Made by a program: the position numbers and the translations under genes | Assembly: GCF_037300705.1 (NCBI RefSeq) | Contig: NZ_CP147776.1 | Coordinates: 1,302,001 to 1,366,000 of the forward strand | Origin: Massilia sp. W12 | GTDB taxonomy: Bacteria > Pseudomonadota > Gammaproteobacteria > Burkholderiales > Burkholderiaceae_D | Reading direction: 5' to 3' | Length of the DNA stretch: 64,000 nt | In this document: piece after piece, positions 17,487 to 28,400 of the stretch | How positions within the stretch are numbered: position 1 is the first letter of the stretch | How the letters are laid out: every line of letters starts with the position of its first letter | The notes under the pieces: model-generated | The model's input: the letters and a program-made list of their open reading frames with translations, nothing else | Told to the model about the DNA's origin: nothing | Databases searched by the model: none

Positions 17487-19109
17487 ATGGATTTCATTGC
17501 GCAAAAACACCGCTTGCAACACACCGAAGGCATCCCGTCCCCGCTACGGGAAGAGCTGTTGGCGCTCATTGAGCAAGCCACGCAGGCAGAGCAAAAAGCT
17601 GCTGCATTCGCACAACGCGCCACACATGCAGAGCAGCAAGCCGCACAAGTGCAAAGCTATGCGGATCAACTGCGCCAGCAAAACGAAAAACTCCATCAAG
17701 AAGTCACGTACTTGCGCCGCATGCGTTACGGCATCAAGAGTGAGCGCATGGCTGACAGCACGCAGCGCGATTTGTTTGAGCAAGATTTGGATGCCGATAT
17801 TGAGGCGCTGCAAGCCGAGTTGGATAAGCTCGCAGCAGCGTCCCCAAAAAAAGAAGCGGTCAAACAAAAGCGCCCTGGTCGCCTGCCGCTGGCGGCGCAC
17901 TTGCCGCGCGAAGACGTGTTGCACGAGCCGGCCAGTTGCGACTGCCCGGAATGCGGCAAAGCGATGCGCAAAGTTGGCGAAGATGTCACAGAAAAATTAT
18001 CGGTGCAGCCGGCAGTGTTCAGCGTCAAGCGTCACCGCTATCCGAAATATGCCTGTCAGGCTTGCCAATCCATTCATCAGGCGCCCAGCGCACCGTCGAT
18101 TATTGACGGCGGCGGCGTTGAGCACGATGTGCTGGCTTGGTTGCTGGTGTCGAAATATCTCGATCATCTGCCGCTGTATCGCCTGGAGCAGATCGGTGAG
18201 CGCCATAATGTGCCCCTGTCCCGCACCAAGCTGGCGCAGTGGGTAGGACGTACAGGCGTGGCGCTGGCGCCGTTGGCGGATCGCTTGGCGCAATTGTTGC
18301 GACAGCGGCGCTGCTTGCATGCCGATGAAACGCCGGTGGCGCAATTAGCGCCGAAAACCGGCAAAACCGAGCGCGGCTATCAATGGGTGTACCGCAGCAA
18401 CGATATGGAGCCTGGGCCACGGATTGTGGTGTATGACTATCAGCCATCACGCCAGGGACAGCACGCGCGCAACATGCTGGCGGGCTGGAGCGGCTATTTG
18501 ATGGCGGATGCGTATTCCGGCTATCAGGCATTATTTGCTGGCGGCGTGGTGGAGCTGGGCTGTATGGCGCATGCGCGGCGCAAATTCTTCGATTTGCACG
18601 CAGCACGTCCAACGCCCATCACCACCGAAGCCTTGCATCGCTTTGCTCAGTTATATGAAATTGAGCGCGAAGCAAAAGACATGTGCGTAGAACAACGCGC
18701 GGATTTGCGACGGGAAAAAAGTCTGCCTCTGTTAGCGGAATTCGAGACCTGGCTGAATGAAACCAGCGCCCGCGCCAGTCCGTCCTCCGGCTTGCAAAAA
18801 GCGATCGTGTACACCCTCAGCCGATGGCCTGCGCGGGTGCGCTATGCACACAGCGGGGATTTGCCGATAGATAATAATGCGGCGGAAAATGCCTTGCGCC
18901 CGGTGGCCATCGGGCGCAAGAACTGGCTGTTTTACGGCACAGAACGCGCCGGCCATCGCGCCTCTTGCATCATGTCTTTGCTGGCCACGGCAAAGCTTAA
19001 TGGCCTTGATCCATACGAATGGCTGCTTGATACGCTCAACAAATTGCCCACTTGGCCAGCCAATCGCTTGGATGAGCTATTGCCGCTTGGGTCTGTGATT
19101 CAGGTCTGA
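17487..19109 (+). CDS. tnpC: IS66 transposase TnpC
   Basis: 540 residues. N-terminal coiled coil (about 25-80), a four-cysteine zinc-finger region (CDCPECGKAM, later KYACQAC) and the DDE catalytic core: HADETPVAQL, MADAYSGYQA and the region around ENALRPVAIGRKNWLF supplying the Glu. Full length for IS66, no internal stop, so the element is probably active. It ends 26 bases before the right end of the element. Confidence 0.95.
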   Translation: MDFIAQKHRLQHTEGIPSPLREELLALIEQATQAEQKAAAFAQRATHAEQQAAQVQSYADQLRQQNEKLHQEVTYLRRMRYGIKSERMADSTQRDLFEQDLDADIEALQAELDKLAAASPKKEAVKQKRPGRLPLAAHLPREDVLHEPASCDCPECGKAMRKVGEDVTEKLSVQPAVFSVKRHRYPKYACQACQSIHQAPSAPSIIDGGGVEHDVLAWLLVSKYLDHLPLYRLEQIGERHNVPLSRTKLAQWVGRTGVALAPLADRLAQLLRQRRCLHADETPVAQLAPKTGKTERGYQWVYRSNDMEPGPRIVVYDYQPSRQGQHARNMLAGWSGYLMADAYSGYQALFAGGVVELGCMAHARRKFFDLHAARPTPITTEALHRFAQLYEIEREAKDMCVEQRADLRREKSLPLLAEFETWLNETSARASPSSGLQKAIVYTLSRWPARVRYAHSGDLPIDNNAAENALRPVAIGRKNWLFYGTERAGHRASCIMSLLATAKLNGLDPYEWLLDTLNKLPTWPANRLDELLPLGSVIQV

Positions 19110-20553
19110 TCGAGATGGGGGCGTTGGGCGCTTACTCTGCAACACACATTTGCGTTATCTGACGAAGATGTTGTGTGGGGATGGGTTGAGAATCCATATT
19201 GGCAATTGTTTTGCGGGGAAATTTGGTTTCAACATCACCCGCCAATTGACCCCAGTTCGCTGACGCGTTGGCGCAAACGGATTGGAGAAAAAGGTCTGGA
19301 ATGGATGCTGACGCAGACAATCAAAGCAGCAGAAAAAGCCAAGGTGGTGGAACAAAAAAGCTTTGAGAAGGTGATCGTTGATAGCACAGTGCAAGAAAAA
19401 GCGATTACGTGGCCAACCGACGCAAAATTGCTGGAGCGCGCCAGGCAGCATCTGGTCAAATTTGCCATTGAGGAAAAGTTGGATTTGCGGCAAAACTATA
19501 ACCGTGAGGCGCCAAAATTAGCCGGGCAAGTAGCGCGTTATGCTCACGCCAAGCAGTTCAAACGCATGCGCGGCAGTTTAAAGAAGCTCAAGACGCTGGT
19601 GGGGCGCGTTTATCGGGATGTGGAGCGCAAGCTCGCCAACAAGTCTGAGAGCGTGAAGCAGAAAGCCAGCGACTTGCTGGCCAAAGCGAAGCGCCTGCTG
19701 ACGCAACAAAAAAATGACAAGAATAAACTTTATAGCCTGCATGCGCCGGAAGTTGAATGCATCTCCAAAGGAAAGGCCCGGCAGCCATATGAATTCGGTG
19801 TGAAGGTTTCGATTACGGTGACACACAAAGAAGGCTTGGTGGTGGGGATGCGCAGTATGCCCGGCAACCCATACGATGGCCATACTTTATACGAAGCATT
19901 GGAACAAGCGGCCATCCTGACAGATACCCTTCCAAAAGAGGCATTTACAGATTTGGGCTATCGCGGCGGCACAGCGCCAAGCGGCGTTAAAGTCTTCCAT
20001 CGACGTTTAAAGCGCAACATCACAGCGCGACTTCGGCGGGATATCCGACGGCGAAGCGCAATTGAACCGGTGATTGGACATATGAAAAATGACGGAAGAT
20101 TGAGCAGAAATTGGTTGAAAGGCGCTGATGGTGATGCCTTTCATGCTTTGTTATGCGGCTGCGGCCACAATCTGCGCATGATCCTCCGAAAGCTCCGGCT
20201 TTTTTTGGCCTTCCTTGCGTTTCTTTGCAGCTTCAGATTTCCTGAGGGAAAACCTTGTCTGACCGCAGATTGCATTTGTTGACCTTAATTTGAATTGTTC
20301 AGGGCCGACTAATGATGCCGAAGCTGCACTCGCAGTTTCTCGAATTCTTAAAGAAGAGTGCTTATCTGGAAATGTTATTGTTGTGTGGACAGATGCAAAC
20401 ATTATACCAATAATCATTGATTGCTTGCAGCTTGCAAGATGTGCAACGCAAATATGCGCAGAGGATTGGGATTGCTGGATATTTCAAGAAGGTGAAAAAT
20501 GGATAATAGAGAAATACCACGAAGGAGAGATTTATTTCTCAAGGGGTAATTAA

Positions 20554-20833
20554 TGCGAATGAGAGACTATTTAACCGGGTGTTGAAAAAACCTCGGCCAG
20601 AGCCTGTCAGCATCTTTTTAATTCATCGAACGCCGTGCCGTCATTCCCGAAATTTTTAGCGGGAATCCAGTCTTTTGCAAATGGATATCGCTTGAGCTTC
20701 CTGTGATCGATCGATCTCCGACCTTACTAATTCACTTCATGAGCAGATGCCGACCAAAGTATTTCAGCATTAGCGCTTTGCGTGAATCGTTGTGGCTAGC
20801 TCTGAATATTTATTTTGCGACTTGCATCCACGC
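20554..20833. other. Intergenic region with dRS3-like hairpin
   Basis: No gene is supported between the end of the broken immunity gene and the broken membrane-protein gene. It contains ATTCCCG and CGGGAAT separated by ten bases (20643-20666), a hairpin of the ATTCCC-N-GGGAAT type seen as dispersed intergenic repeats in several Proteobacteria. Confidence 0.5.
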
Positions 20834-21193
20834 TTACTCATTCCTGAAAAAGTTTTTTCTGGATGCCGCACTTTTTTGCCGCGCTTCAAATTCCAATGCT
20901 TCAGCTCTGGCGTACAGTTGTTGGCTGTAACGGAAAATGCCGACAGGATTGTTATTTAAGATCAACATCAATTCACCATTGACACCTTTGATGGAAAATT
21001 TGCCAGCTTGGCCATGGCTTTCCATGTTTGGGTGAATCTTCCAGTTTAATATGCAAGGGGGCGTCTCAATCTCCATTGAAATGGCAGCCATTAATTTTGC
21101 TTGTTCAAGATCAGGAAATGGACCAATATGATTTTGACTATCAACTGAATAGAACCAACCCTCATTTTCACGATGAAGCAGGATTTCTTCATT

Positions 21194-22689
21194 AGTCTCC
21201 CCTGAACAATTCCCAACCTCCTGATTTTATTGAAAAAAATTGAGGAATGGAGACCGCAGAATTGCAAGAAATGATTAAAATAGAATTCATTTCCGGCAAA
21301 AAGCGGAGGGGCAAATGGGGCCGAAACCGACGGGGACAGTAAGCGCGGATATGTTCCGACAAAGGCTTGATGAGTTGGTCAACCCCAAACATCCATTGGT
21401 GAAGTTGGCCGATTTGATGGATTGGAGCGTGTTCGAGAGGGAATGGACGACGCATTTCCCGTCATCGCGAGGCAGACCAGCAACTTCTACGCGCCTGATC
21501 GCAGGCCTTTTGTATCTGCAACACACATTTGCGTTATCTGACGAAGATGTTGTGTGGGGATGGGTTGAGAATCCATATTGGCAATTGTTTTGCGGGGAAA
21601 TTTGGTTTCAACATCACCCGCCAATTGACCCCAGTTCGCTGACGCGTTGGCGCAAACGGATTGGAGAAAAAGGTCTGGAATGGATGCTGACGCAGACAAT
21701 CAAAGCAGCAGAAAAAGCCAAGGTGGTGGAACAAAAAAGCTTTGAGAAGGTGATCGTTGATAGCACAGTGCAAGAAAAAGCGATTACGTGGCCAACCGAC
21801 GCAAAATTGCTGGAGCGCGCCAGGCAGCATCTGGTCAAATTTGCCATTGAGGAAAAGTTGGATTTGCGGCAAAACTATAACCGTGAGGCGCCAAAATTAG
21901 CCGGGCAAGTAGCGCGTTATGCTCACGCCAAGCAGTTCAAACGCATGCGCGGCAGTTTAAAGAAGCTCAAGACGCTGGTGGGGCGCGTTTATCGGGATGT
22001 GGAGCGCAAGCTCGCCAACAAGTCTGAGAGCGTGAAGCAGAAAGCCAGCGACTTGCTGGCCAAAGCGAAGCGCCTGCTGACGCAACAAAAAAATGACAAG
22101 AATAAACTTTATAGCCTGCATGCGCCGGAAGTTGAATGCATCTCCAAAGGAAAGGCCCGGCAGCCATATGAATTCGGTGTGAAGGTTTCGATTACGGTGA
22201 CACACAAAGAAGGCTTGGTGGTGGGGATGCGCAGTATGCCCGGCAACCCATACGATGGCCATACTTTATACGAAGCATTGGAACAAGCGGCCATCCTGAC
22301 AGATACCCTTCCAAAAGAGGCATTTACAGATTTGGGCTATCGCGGCGGCACAGCGCCAAGCGGCGTTAAAGTCTTCCATCGACGTTTAAAGCGCAACATC
22401 ACAGCGCGACTTCGGCGGGATATCCGACGGCGAAGCGCAATTGAACCGGTGATTGGACATATGAAAAATGACGGAAGATTGAGCAGAAATTGGTTGAAAG
22501 GCGCTGATGGTGATGCCTTTCATGCTTTGTTATGCGGCTGCGGCCACAATCTGCGCATGATCCTCCGAAAGCTCCGGCTTTTTTTGGCCTTCCTTGCGTT
22601 TCTTTGCAGCTTCAGATTTCCTGAGGGAAAACCTTGTCTGACCGCAGATTGCATTTGTTGACCTTAATTTGAATTGTTCAGGGCCGACT
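21194..22689 (+). mobile_element. IS5-like element copy B (intact)
   Basis: 1496 bp with the same ends as copy A. Flanked by CATT (21190-21193, 22690-22693), or TCATTA if the ends are taken one base inward; this is the exact reverse complement of the target hexamer of copy A. It contains one intact transposase gene and interrupts the second membrane-protein gene. Confidence 0.93.
21315..22661 (+). CDS. IS5-family DDE transposase
   Basis: 448 residues; ATG at 21315 with GGAGGGG upstream. N-terminal region of the DUF772 type (DWSVFEREWTTHFPSSRGRP, later GLLYLQHTFALSDEDVV) followed by the DDE domain: Asp in VIVDSTVQEK, Asp in FTDLGYRGG, Glu in RRRSAIEPVIGHMKND. A Lys-rich helical insertion lies between the first and second Asp. 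The frame is uninterrupted, so the copy is probably functional. Assignment to IS5 in the broad sense is firm; subgroup not determined. Confidence 0.92.
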   Translation: MGPKPTGTVSADMFRQRLDELVNPKHPLVKLADLMDWSVFEREWTTHFPSSRGRPATSTRLIAGLLYLQHTFALSDEDVVWGWVENPYWQLFCGEIWFQHHPPIDPSSLTRWRKRIGEKGLEWMLTQTIKAAEKAKVVEQKSFEKVIVDSTVQEKAITWPTDAKLLERARQHLVKFAIEEKLDLRQNYNREAPKLAGQVARYAHAKQFKRMRGSLKKLKTLVGRVYRDVERKLANKSESVKQKASDLLAKAKRLLTQQKNDKNKLYSLHAPEVECISKGKARQPYEFGVKVSITVTHKEGLVVGMRSMPGNPYDGHTLYEALEQAAILTDTLPKEAFTDLGYRGGTAPSGVKVFHRRLKRNITARLRRDIRRRSAIEPVIGHMKNDGRLSRNWLKGADGDAFHALLCGCGHNLRMILRKLRLFLAFLAFLCSFRFPEGKPCLTADCIC

Positions 22690-23612
22690 CATTATTATAT
22701 GGTGTGCACATAATAATATGATTTCCATCTTTTCCAATAGCGTAGCACATGGCACGGTCAAAGTTAGCTTCATTCGCCGCTGGTCGTGGAGAATTGCAGA
22801 CAACCTGAGCATAATGCTCGACCAATATTACTTGCTCTGCAGTGGCGGTTTGTAATTTGTCGAGAATACGTTGGCAAGTTCGACTGATATCGCTGTTTCC
22901 TGCTTTCATGGCGGTCAATTGTGTGAGTGCGGATAGTCGGTCTTGTGCTATCTTTACGATACGGTTGATGATAATATTTCCCATTAAGCATGTAAATGAT
23001 GCAAAAATAATCATTGCAATTAGCGCGCGCATTTCTGCACGCTCTGATTGAGAGGTAGGAGAATAACCATGCCAAGTGACATAAATAAAGCAGATGGAAC
23101 AGAGTGTCAAAATTCCCATTGGCATTTTAATTGCCAGACGCCATGGTTTTAAATGAGATAACGCAGTAATAAACCCATGATCAGGCCAACATATTCTGCA
23201 CATCTTGATCACACCAATAGAAGAATTGGCGATTGACCATATCCTGCTATCAAAACCAAACCACCATAGTATAAATCCAATAATTTGGATTGCCGCATCA
23301 ATTGAGTAAATGATAATAAAATCTTGCAAAATGGGAATTTTTTTCTTCAATTTGAGGCTGAGTGTAAGCAAACAAGCTGAAATTATTCCGGTTTGCAATG
23401 CTAATGCTATGTAGAAATTCAAATCGCTTACAAGCGAATTCGTTAGTTCAATGAAGTAACGTTCCCCATTAGCCAACCATGCGATTGCAATTGCTAACCT
23501 CAATGACAATTCTTTGCTGATGTCGCTGAATTCTATGTTTGATTGATTCATGTCTAATATCACTTCATATTACTTACGCAAAACTGGCTGGAGAGAAGGC
23601 GCTGAAGCTAAC

Positions 23613-24365
23613 TCACGCCGACTTCGCCTGCACCTGCGCTATATCAAACCCCAGTATCTGATCAAAAAATGCGCAGCCCTCCGCGCTCTGGCATGCTGTC
23701 GCCAATTCCACCTCGCTCACCTCTGCCGGCGTGGCGGCTATCTCCAGCGCAGCCAAGGCCGCTTTTTGCAAACGTTCAGGCGCTTGCCGGAAATGCGCAA
23801 TGCGGGCGCGCGCTGCCGCAGAAAACACCGTGTGGCTTTGCAACAGAGCCAGCGCGGCTTGCAAACCTTGCGGCGTGGCGTGTTGCGCGGCTTGCAGCAA
23901 GTCATGAAATTGCCGCGCCGCGCTGTTTTCGTGGATCTTGCATAACTGATCCAGCGCGCTGTGCAGGCAGTCCGGGCGCAAGCCGCCATCGATCAAATTC
24001 ACCAGCGTCAAAAAGACTTCACCGCGCACATGCGACGGCAGTTTGGCAAAAGCCGCATGGCGCTGGCTCACATCCAGCGCCAGACTGGCGGCGTCTGCGC
24101 TGATGCTGTTGCGCTGGCGTGGCATACGTTGCAAGCCGGCGCGCGCGGCTTGCGCCACACATTCCGGTAAATCCAATTTGGCAAGTTCGGCCATATTCAC
24201 CATTTCAGCGACCGAAGGCGCGTGCCGGCCCGATTCCCAGGCCGAGACGTTCGGCTTTTTACAGCCGTAACGCTCGCCAAACGCATCCTGGCTCTCGCCC
24301 AGAATACGCCGGCATTGCTGAACAAATTCACTGATGATCTGTGCGGGTGGGGGAGTGGTTTTCAT
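23613..24365 (-). CDS. XRE-family transcriptional regulator (copy 2)
   Basis: 250 residues, identical to the copy at 7612-8367 over the helix-turn-helix and most of the body. It differs in the last 45 residues (for example AATPAEVSEVELATACQSAE here). The same promoter lies directly upstream (24375-24403). The next gene on this strand is the interrupted membrane protein, 61 bases downstream, so in the undamaged state the two were probably co-transcribed. Divergence concentrated at the C-terminus is where the 6.9-kb duplication ends. Confidence 0.85.
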   Translation of the reverse strand: MKTTPPPAQIISEFVQQCRRILGESQDAFGERYGCKKPNVSAWESGRHAPSVAEMVNMAELAKLDLPECVAQAARAGLQRMPRQRNSISADAASLALDVSQRHAAFAKLPSHVRGEVFLTLVNLIDGGLRPDCLHSALDQLCKIHENSAARQFHDLLQAAQHATPQGLQAALALLQSHTVFSAAARARIAHFRQAPERLQKAALAALEIAATPAEVSEVELATACQSAEGCAFFDQILGFDIAQVQAKSA

Positions 24366-24374
24366 GATCTGCGG

Positions 24375-24403
24375 AGTATAACTTCGATGCAAAAAACTGA
24401 CAA
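24375..24403 (-). promoter_or_regulatory. Sigma-70-like promoter of XRE gene, copy 2
   Basis: Identical to the promoter at 8377-8405: TTGTCA, 17-base spacer, TATACT on the minus strand, again ending nine bases before the ATG. Confidence 0.7.
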
Positions 24404-24426
24404 ATCAGATAAATTTTACAGTTTCA

Positions 24427-24455
24427 TTGAAGAGTTCACATAAACAAAATATACT
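24427..24455 (+). promoter_or_regulatory. Sigma-70-like promoter of LuxR-type gene, copy 2
   Basis: Identical to 8429-8457: TTGAAG, 17-base spacer, TATACT, followed by the same tandem TTTGCAAAC repeat (24454-24473). Confidence 0.7.
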
Positions 24456-24548
24456 TTGCAAACTTTTGCAAACCATAGCCGCATGCGTGCCAGTCTGGTC
24501 AGGCGTGTTGGCATGGTAAGGGTGACCTTCATCTCAATAGGAGAAATC

Positions 24549-25235
24549 ATGCATACATTATTATTGCTGAGCGATTATGCTGCTGTGGCCCAAGGTTTGA
24601 GCGTCATGCTGGGGCCGGAATATGTTCTCAAAGCCTTGCCGCCCCATGCCACACTGGCCGAAGGCCTAAAGCAGGGCGATCATGCGCTGGTTTTGCTCGA
24701 TACCCAATGGCGCGGCGGGCAGCACTTCGGCATTACTTTGCGCCAATGTGTCAGCTATAAAACCCCGACCGTGCTGTTTGGCTATTCCTTGTATTCGCAC
24801 ACCCTGGCCGACGCCATCATTATGGGCGCGCACGGCTATTTACCGCCGTCCACCCAGCCGGCAGAATGGCGCGCCGCCTTGCAACAAGTGCTGGCGCAGC
24901 AATATGTGTTTTCGCCGGATCAGGTCTTATCTACGGTGCGCCACATGGGCGAACTTGTGCCGGAATTGAGCGAGCGCGAACGCGGTATTTTGGATTTGCT
25001 CTTGCTCAACGAAAATATGGAAAACCTTGAAATTGCTAAGAAACTCAATCTGTCCACCGGGCGCACCAAAAATGTTCTGACCGGTATTTATCGCAAATTC
25101 AATGTGGAAACCCGCCATCAGCTGATTCATGTCGCGCGTCAACGCGGTTATTACCCTGGCATGCCTTTGGAAATGTACGCCAAATTCTTTAAAAAATACG
25201 GATTACAAAAGCCGCGCCGTGCGCATGGCGCTTGA
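24549..25235 (+). CDS. LuxR-type regulator with degenerate receiver domain (copy 2)
   Basis: 228 residues, no amino-acid difference from the product of 8551-9237. It has the same AGGAG site. Complete conservation, while the XRE copies differ at the C-terminus, means both RHS units should respond to the same signal and cross-regulate. Function inferred as for copy 1. Confidence 0.85.
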   Translation: MHTLLLLSDYAAVAQGLSVMLGPEYVLKALPPHATLAEGLKQGDHALVLLDTQWRGGQHFGITLRQCVSYKTPTVLFGYSLYSHTLADAIIMGAHGYLPPSTQPAEWRAALQQVLAQQYVFSPDQVLSTVRHMGELVPELSERERGILDLLLLNENMENLEIAKKLNLSTGRTKNVLTGIYRKFNVETRHQLIHVARQRGYYPGMPLEMYAKFFKKYGLQKPRRAHGA

Positions 25236-25428
25236 GCGGTGGATGCAATTGCGTCATGGCCGGGCGGGCGCAATATGCTAAAGTGCGGGCAAACTGATTC
25301 GCCTGTCGCCATGCCGTCTTCCATGCTCACCCATCGCTGCCAAGCGCAGCTCATTGCCGCTACCCGCCAGGCCATCCAGATGGCGCCGGGCGGCTTGGGG
25401 TTGCGCCGCCCCCCGCTGGAGCCGCGCC

Positions 25429-28400
25429 ATGGCTAAAGAAACCGTCACCCAATCCAGCCGCTTCTTTTGCGTGAGCTTAGTGCCGGATTTTTGTAAAACG
25501 CCGGTCGGCCCCGCCACGCCACCCTTGCCTTACACCATCAAGGGCGAATTCAAACAAACCAGCAAGCCCAGCAAAACCCTTAAAACGCACAGCGAGCCGG
25601 TGTTTTTGCACAATACAAGCGTGATTCCCACCGTCACCGGGGACGAACCCGGGGTGGCCAAGGGCGTCAAGAGCAATACCGTGGGCAAACGGGTGGAGAG
25701 CCTGCGCTTTTCCAGCAGCTATGGCGCAAACAACACCAAGACCATCGAAGTTGGCCACATGGTGTGGATGAATGACCGCAACACAGTGGGACAGATTCAG
25801 GAGCGCGGCGCACAGCCGGCCAAGCCGACCCAGGCCGACTGGACGGTTAAATTTCAACAAGGCTTTAAACAGACCGAACAAAAAGTCACGCAAAAGCTGC
25901 AAGACTTGTCCAAACAAGTGAATCAAAAGGTGAAAGCCAGCAGCAACGCCTTGCTGGATCAAGGCGCCAGTATTTTGCAAAGCATTCACCAGAAAGCAGA
26001 AAACGTGCGCATCAGCTTGCAACCGCTGGCGCGCGAGTGGCAAAACGGCAAATCGCAAGCCTTTCACGCCTTTGGCCAGGATGCCATGGACACCGGCGGT
26101 AAAATCGGCGTCGGCAGCGCGGCGCTGGGCGTAGCCGGCTTGGGCGTCGGCGCCACCGGGATTGGCGCGCCGGTGGCGGTGGTGATGGAAGGCGGGGCCG
26201 CCGCCGGCGGCGTAGTGGCCGCCGGCGTAGGCGGAACCGGGGCCGTGGTCGATTCCGGCGCCACCTTGCTGGACGACGCAGCCAACTTCATCCTCAACGG
26301 CAAAACCCCGGATTTAGTGGCCAGCGCCAAACAAATCGGCAGCAATGCATTGCAACTCTTACCCATCGCCAAGCTGCGCGGCCTGGCCGGCAAACTCTTG
26401 CCCAAGGGCGCAGCGAAAGCGCCCAAGCCCGGCGCGCCGGCCCCCAAACCGCCCGCCAAGCCACCCAAACCGCCGGCCAAAGACCCGCCAGCCAACCGCA
26501 GCGGACGCGATGGCGGCAAAATCAAACCGGGTAAAAAACCCAAGCAAGACAAGCCCAAGGACGAGTGTCCTAAGAATTGCGCCACTGGCGGCGCCAATCC
26601 GCGCCCGGTCAAATCACGCCGCCCGGTACACTTTGGCACCGGTGAAGAAATTCTGTATCAGACCGATTTCGTCACGCGCGGCAGCCTGGGACTGGAATGG
26701 ACGCGCTGCTACCGCTCCGGCAGCGCAGCGCAAGACTGGGGCGTGCTGGGCGCACGCTGGTCTTTACCCTACAGCGCCAGCCTGTCGATCTCGCGGCGCG
26801 GCATCGTGTATCACGACGCCAGCGGGCGCGCGCTGCGTCTGCCGCGCATCGCAGTTGGCGAGCGCCATGCTGTCCCCGGCGAAGGTTTTACCTTGGAGCG
26901 CAGCAGCGAGACAGAATGCATCCTGCATTGGCAGGACGGCAGCCAGGACCGCTTCACACGCGGCCCGGATGGCTGGCTGCCGCACGGGCATGATGGCGTC
27001 AACGCCATGCTGCGTCCCGGCGCGCCATTGGCGGTGCGCAGCTATCACTTAAACCGGCATCAAGCCGCCAATGGCCAGGGCTATCGTGTGCTGCGCGACT
27101 TCGCCGCCGCCCCCGGCGCGGCGATGCTCGAAGTGCAGGGCGACGACGGCACGGTATTGCGCGCGGTGCGCAGCCAGAGCGCGGCGCAACACAGCCCGCA
27201 CAGCCAACCAGTGATCGGCGAAGTCTGGCAACTCTTCGAGGATGGCGCAGCGCAATGTATGGCGCGCTATGAATATGGGACAGAAGACTGGGCCTGCGCC
27301 GCGCCGCCGCCAGGCTTCGCGCCGCTAGCCGACAGCTGGCCCGGCGGCGAGGAGCAAGTAGCGCAACACGCCCCCGCCTTGGCAAACCAGGGCTTGCCGC
27401 ATCCGGCCTTCCTGCAACTGCCGCCACGCTTAAATCTGACGGCGCAACGCAATGCCCTGGATGCGCGCCGCGAGTATGCCTACCGCCTGCACCTGCTGCA
27501 GCGCTACACCGATTATCTGGGACATGGCTTCACGCTGGAATGGATCAGCCTGGAGGCCTTGCGCGCCAGCTGGCGGCGCGACTTGAGCAGTATGACGCCG
27601 GAACAATGCGCCGCATGGCAAGCCGAGTGCGCAGCCCATGCGCCGATCCGCTTAAGCAGCAGCCAGCAAGCGCGCGCCATCGTCAGCGGTGCGGAGGACG
27701 GCGCGGAGCGGGTGCAGATCCGCTATCTGGATGAAGACAGCACCGAAGTGACAGAGGCCGACGGCAGTCGCCATCTGTACTATTTTAATGACGCCTGGCT
27801 GGTGACAGCCTACCAGGCATGGCAGCCCGGCATGCAAGATGAACCGGAACGCCCGGTGCAACTTGGCAAACGGCGCTGGAGCCGCGAAGGCTGGCTCTTG
27901 AGCGAAAGCGACGCCAACGGACATACCGAACAATACAGCTACGATGCGCATGGCAATTTGATTGAACAAATCGACGCCTGCGGCGCGCGCACCCGCATTG
28001 AGTATGACGCCGGCAATCGGCCCATCCGCATCCAGGATGCGCTGGGCGGCGAGACCCGCATGGAGTGGGACGCAGGCGGGCAACTGCTGCGCCACATTGA
28101 CGCACTGGGACACTGCACCGCCTATGCCTGGGATGCACAAGGACGCTTAAACGGCGTGCAAGACGCGCGCGGCGGCCAGACCCGTCTGCAATACGATGCC
28201 GCCGGGCGGCTGATACGGCATACCGATTGCTCGCAACGCAGCACGGAATACAGCTACGACCGCAGCGGCAATTTGCTGCGCCAGACCGATGCCATGGGAC
28301 AGAGCACCAATTACCGCTACGATGCGCTGGGCCGCCTGCTGCAAGTGATGTACCCCGATGGACTGAGCGAAACCCTGGAATGGGACGCGGCTGACAATTT

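Larger units (their letters stand above)
16632..19135 (+). mobile_element. IS66-family element nested in IS5-like copy A
   Basis: 2504 bp, ends GTAAGCGCCCAACCGCCCC and, reverse-complemented, GTAAGCGCCCAACGCCCCC. An 8-bp target duplication TCTGCAAC flanks it (16624-16631, 19136-19143). Both the GTAA ends and the 8-bp duplication are characteristic of IS66. It carries the three canonical genes tnpA, tnpB and tnpC, all apparently intact. Confidence 0.95.
16424..20282 (+). pseudogene. IS5-like transposase disrupted by IS66
   Basis: Same 448-residue DDE transposase as at 21315-22661, cut after about 69 codons by the IS66 element at 16632-19135. The 3' part resumes at 19144 and reads on to 20282. 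Removal of IS66 and one copy of TCTGCAAC restores the frame. Inactive in this copy, though the intact copy could act on its ends in trans. Confidence 0.9.
16303..20310 (+). mobile_element. IS5-like element copy A, carrying nested IS66
   Basis: Ends AGTCTCCCCTGAACAATTC (left) and, reverse-complemented, AGTCGGCCCTGAACAATTC (right): 17 of 19 match. Flanked by AATG (16299-16302 and 20311-20314). Because of the palindromic AGTC/GACT ends the duplication could also be read as TAATGA with the element one base shorter at each end. Without the nested IS66 and its 8-bp duplication the length is 1496, equal to copy B at 21194-22689. Confidence 0.9.
16122..20553 (+). pseudogene. Immunity-like gene interrupted by IS5-like/IS66 insertion
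   Basis: The N-terminal part (16122-16302, ATG with AGGAGA upstream, begins MITRKFRSSSLSKGGDW) and C-terminal part (20315-20553, ends EKYHEGEIYFSRGN) join perfectly in frame when the insertion and one copy of the 4-bp target duplication AATG are removed. The rebuilt protein has 139 residues. The order after the orphan tip suggests an immunity gene. The interruption separates the two halves by about 4 kb, so no product is expected. Confidence 0.75.
20834..23551 (-). pseudogene. Membrane protein of RHS unit (copy 2), interrupted by IS5-like copy B
   Basis: The 5' part (23551 down to 22694) and 3' part (21193 down to 20834) rejoin exactly in frame when the element and one CATT duplication are removed, giving 405 residues against 408 for the copy at 5821-7047. 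Across the join the rebuilt peptide reads PYNNEEILLHR, aligning with AYSREVILLHR in copy 1. The six hydrophobic segments and the C-terminal domain (NMESHGQAGKFSIKGVNG) are conserved, so the gene was under selection until recently. ATG at 23551 is preferred over an upstream GTG at 23563. It lies 61 bases downstream of the second XRE gene on the same strand. Confidence 0.88.

Noticed and set aside
17419-18246. 275-codon open frame overlapping IS66 tnpC
   Set aside because: Out of frame with the transposase, which is the clearly conserved protein; composition is that of a shadow.
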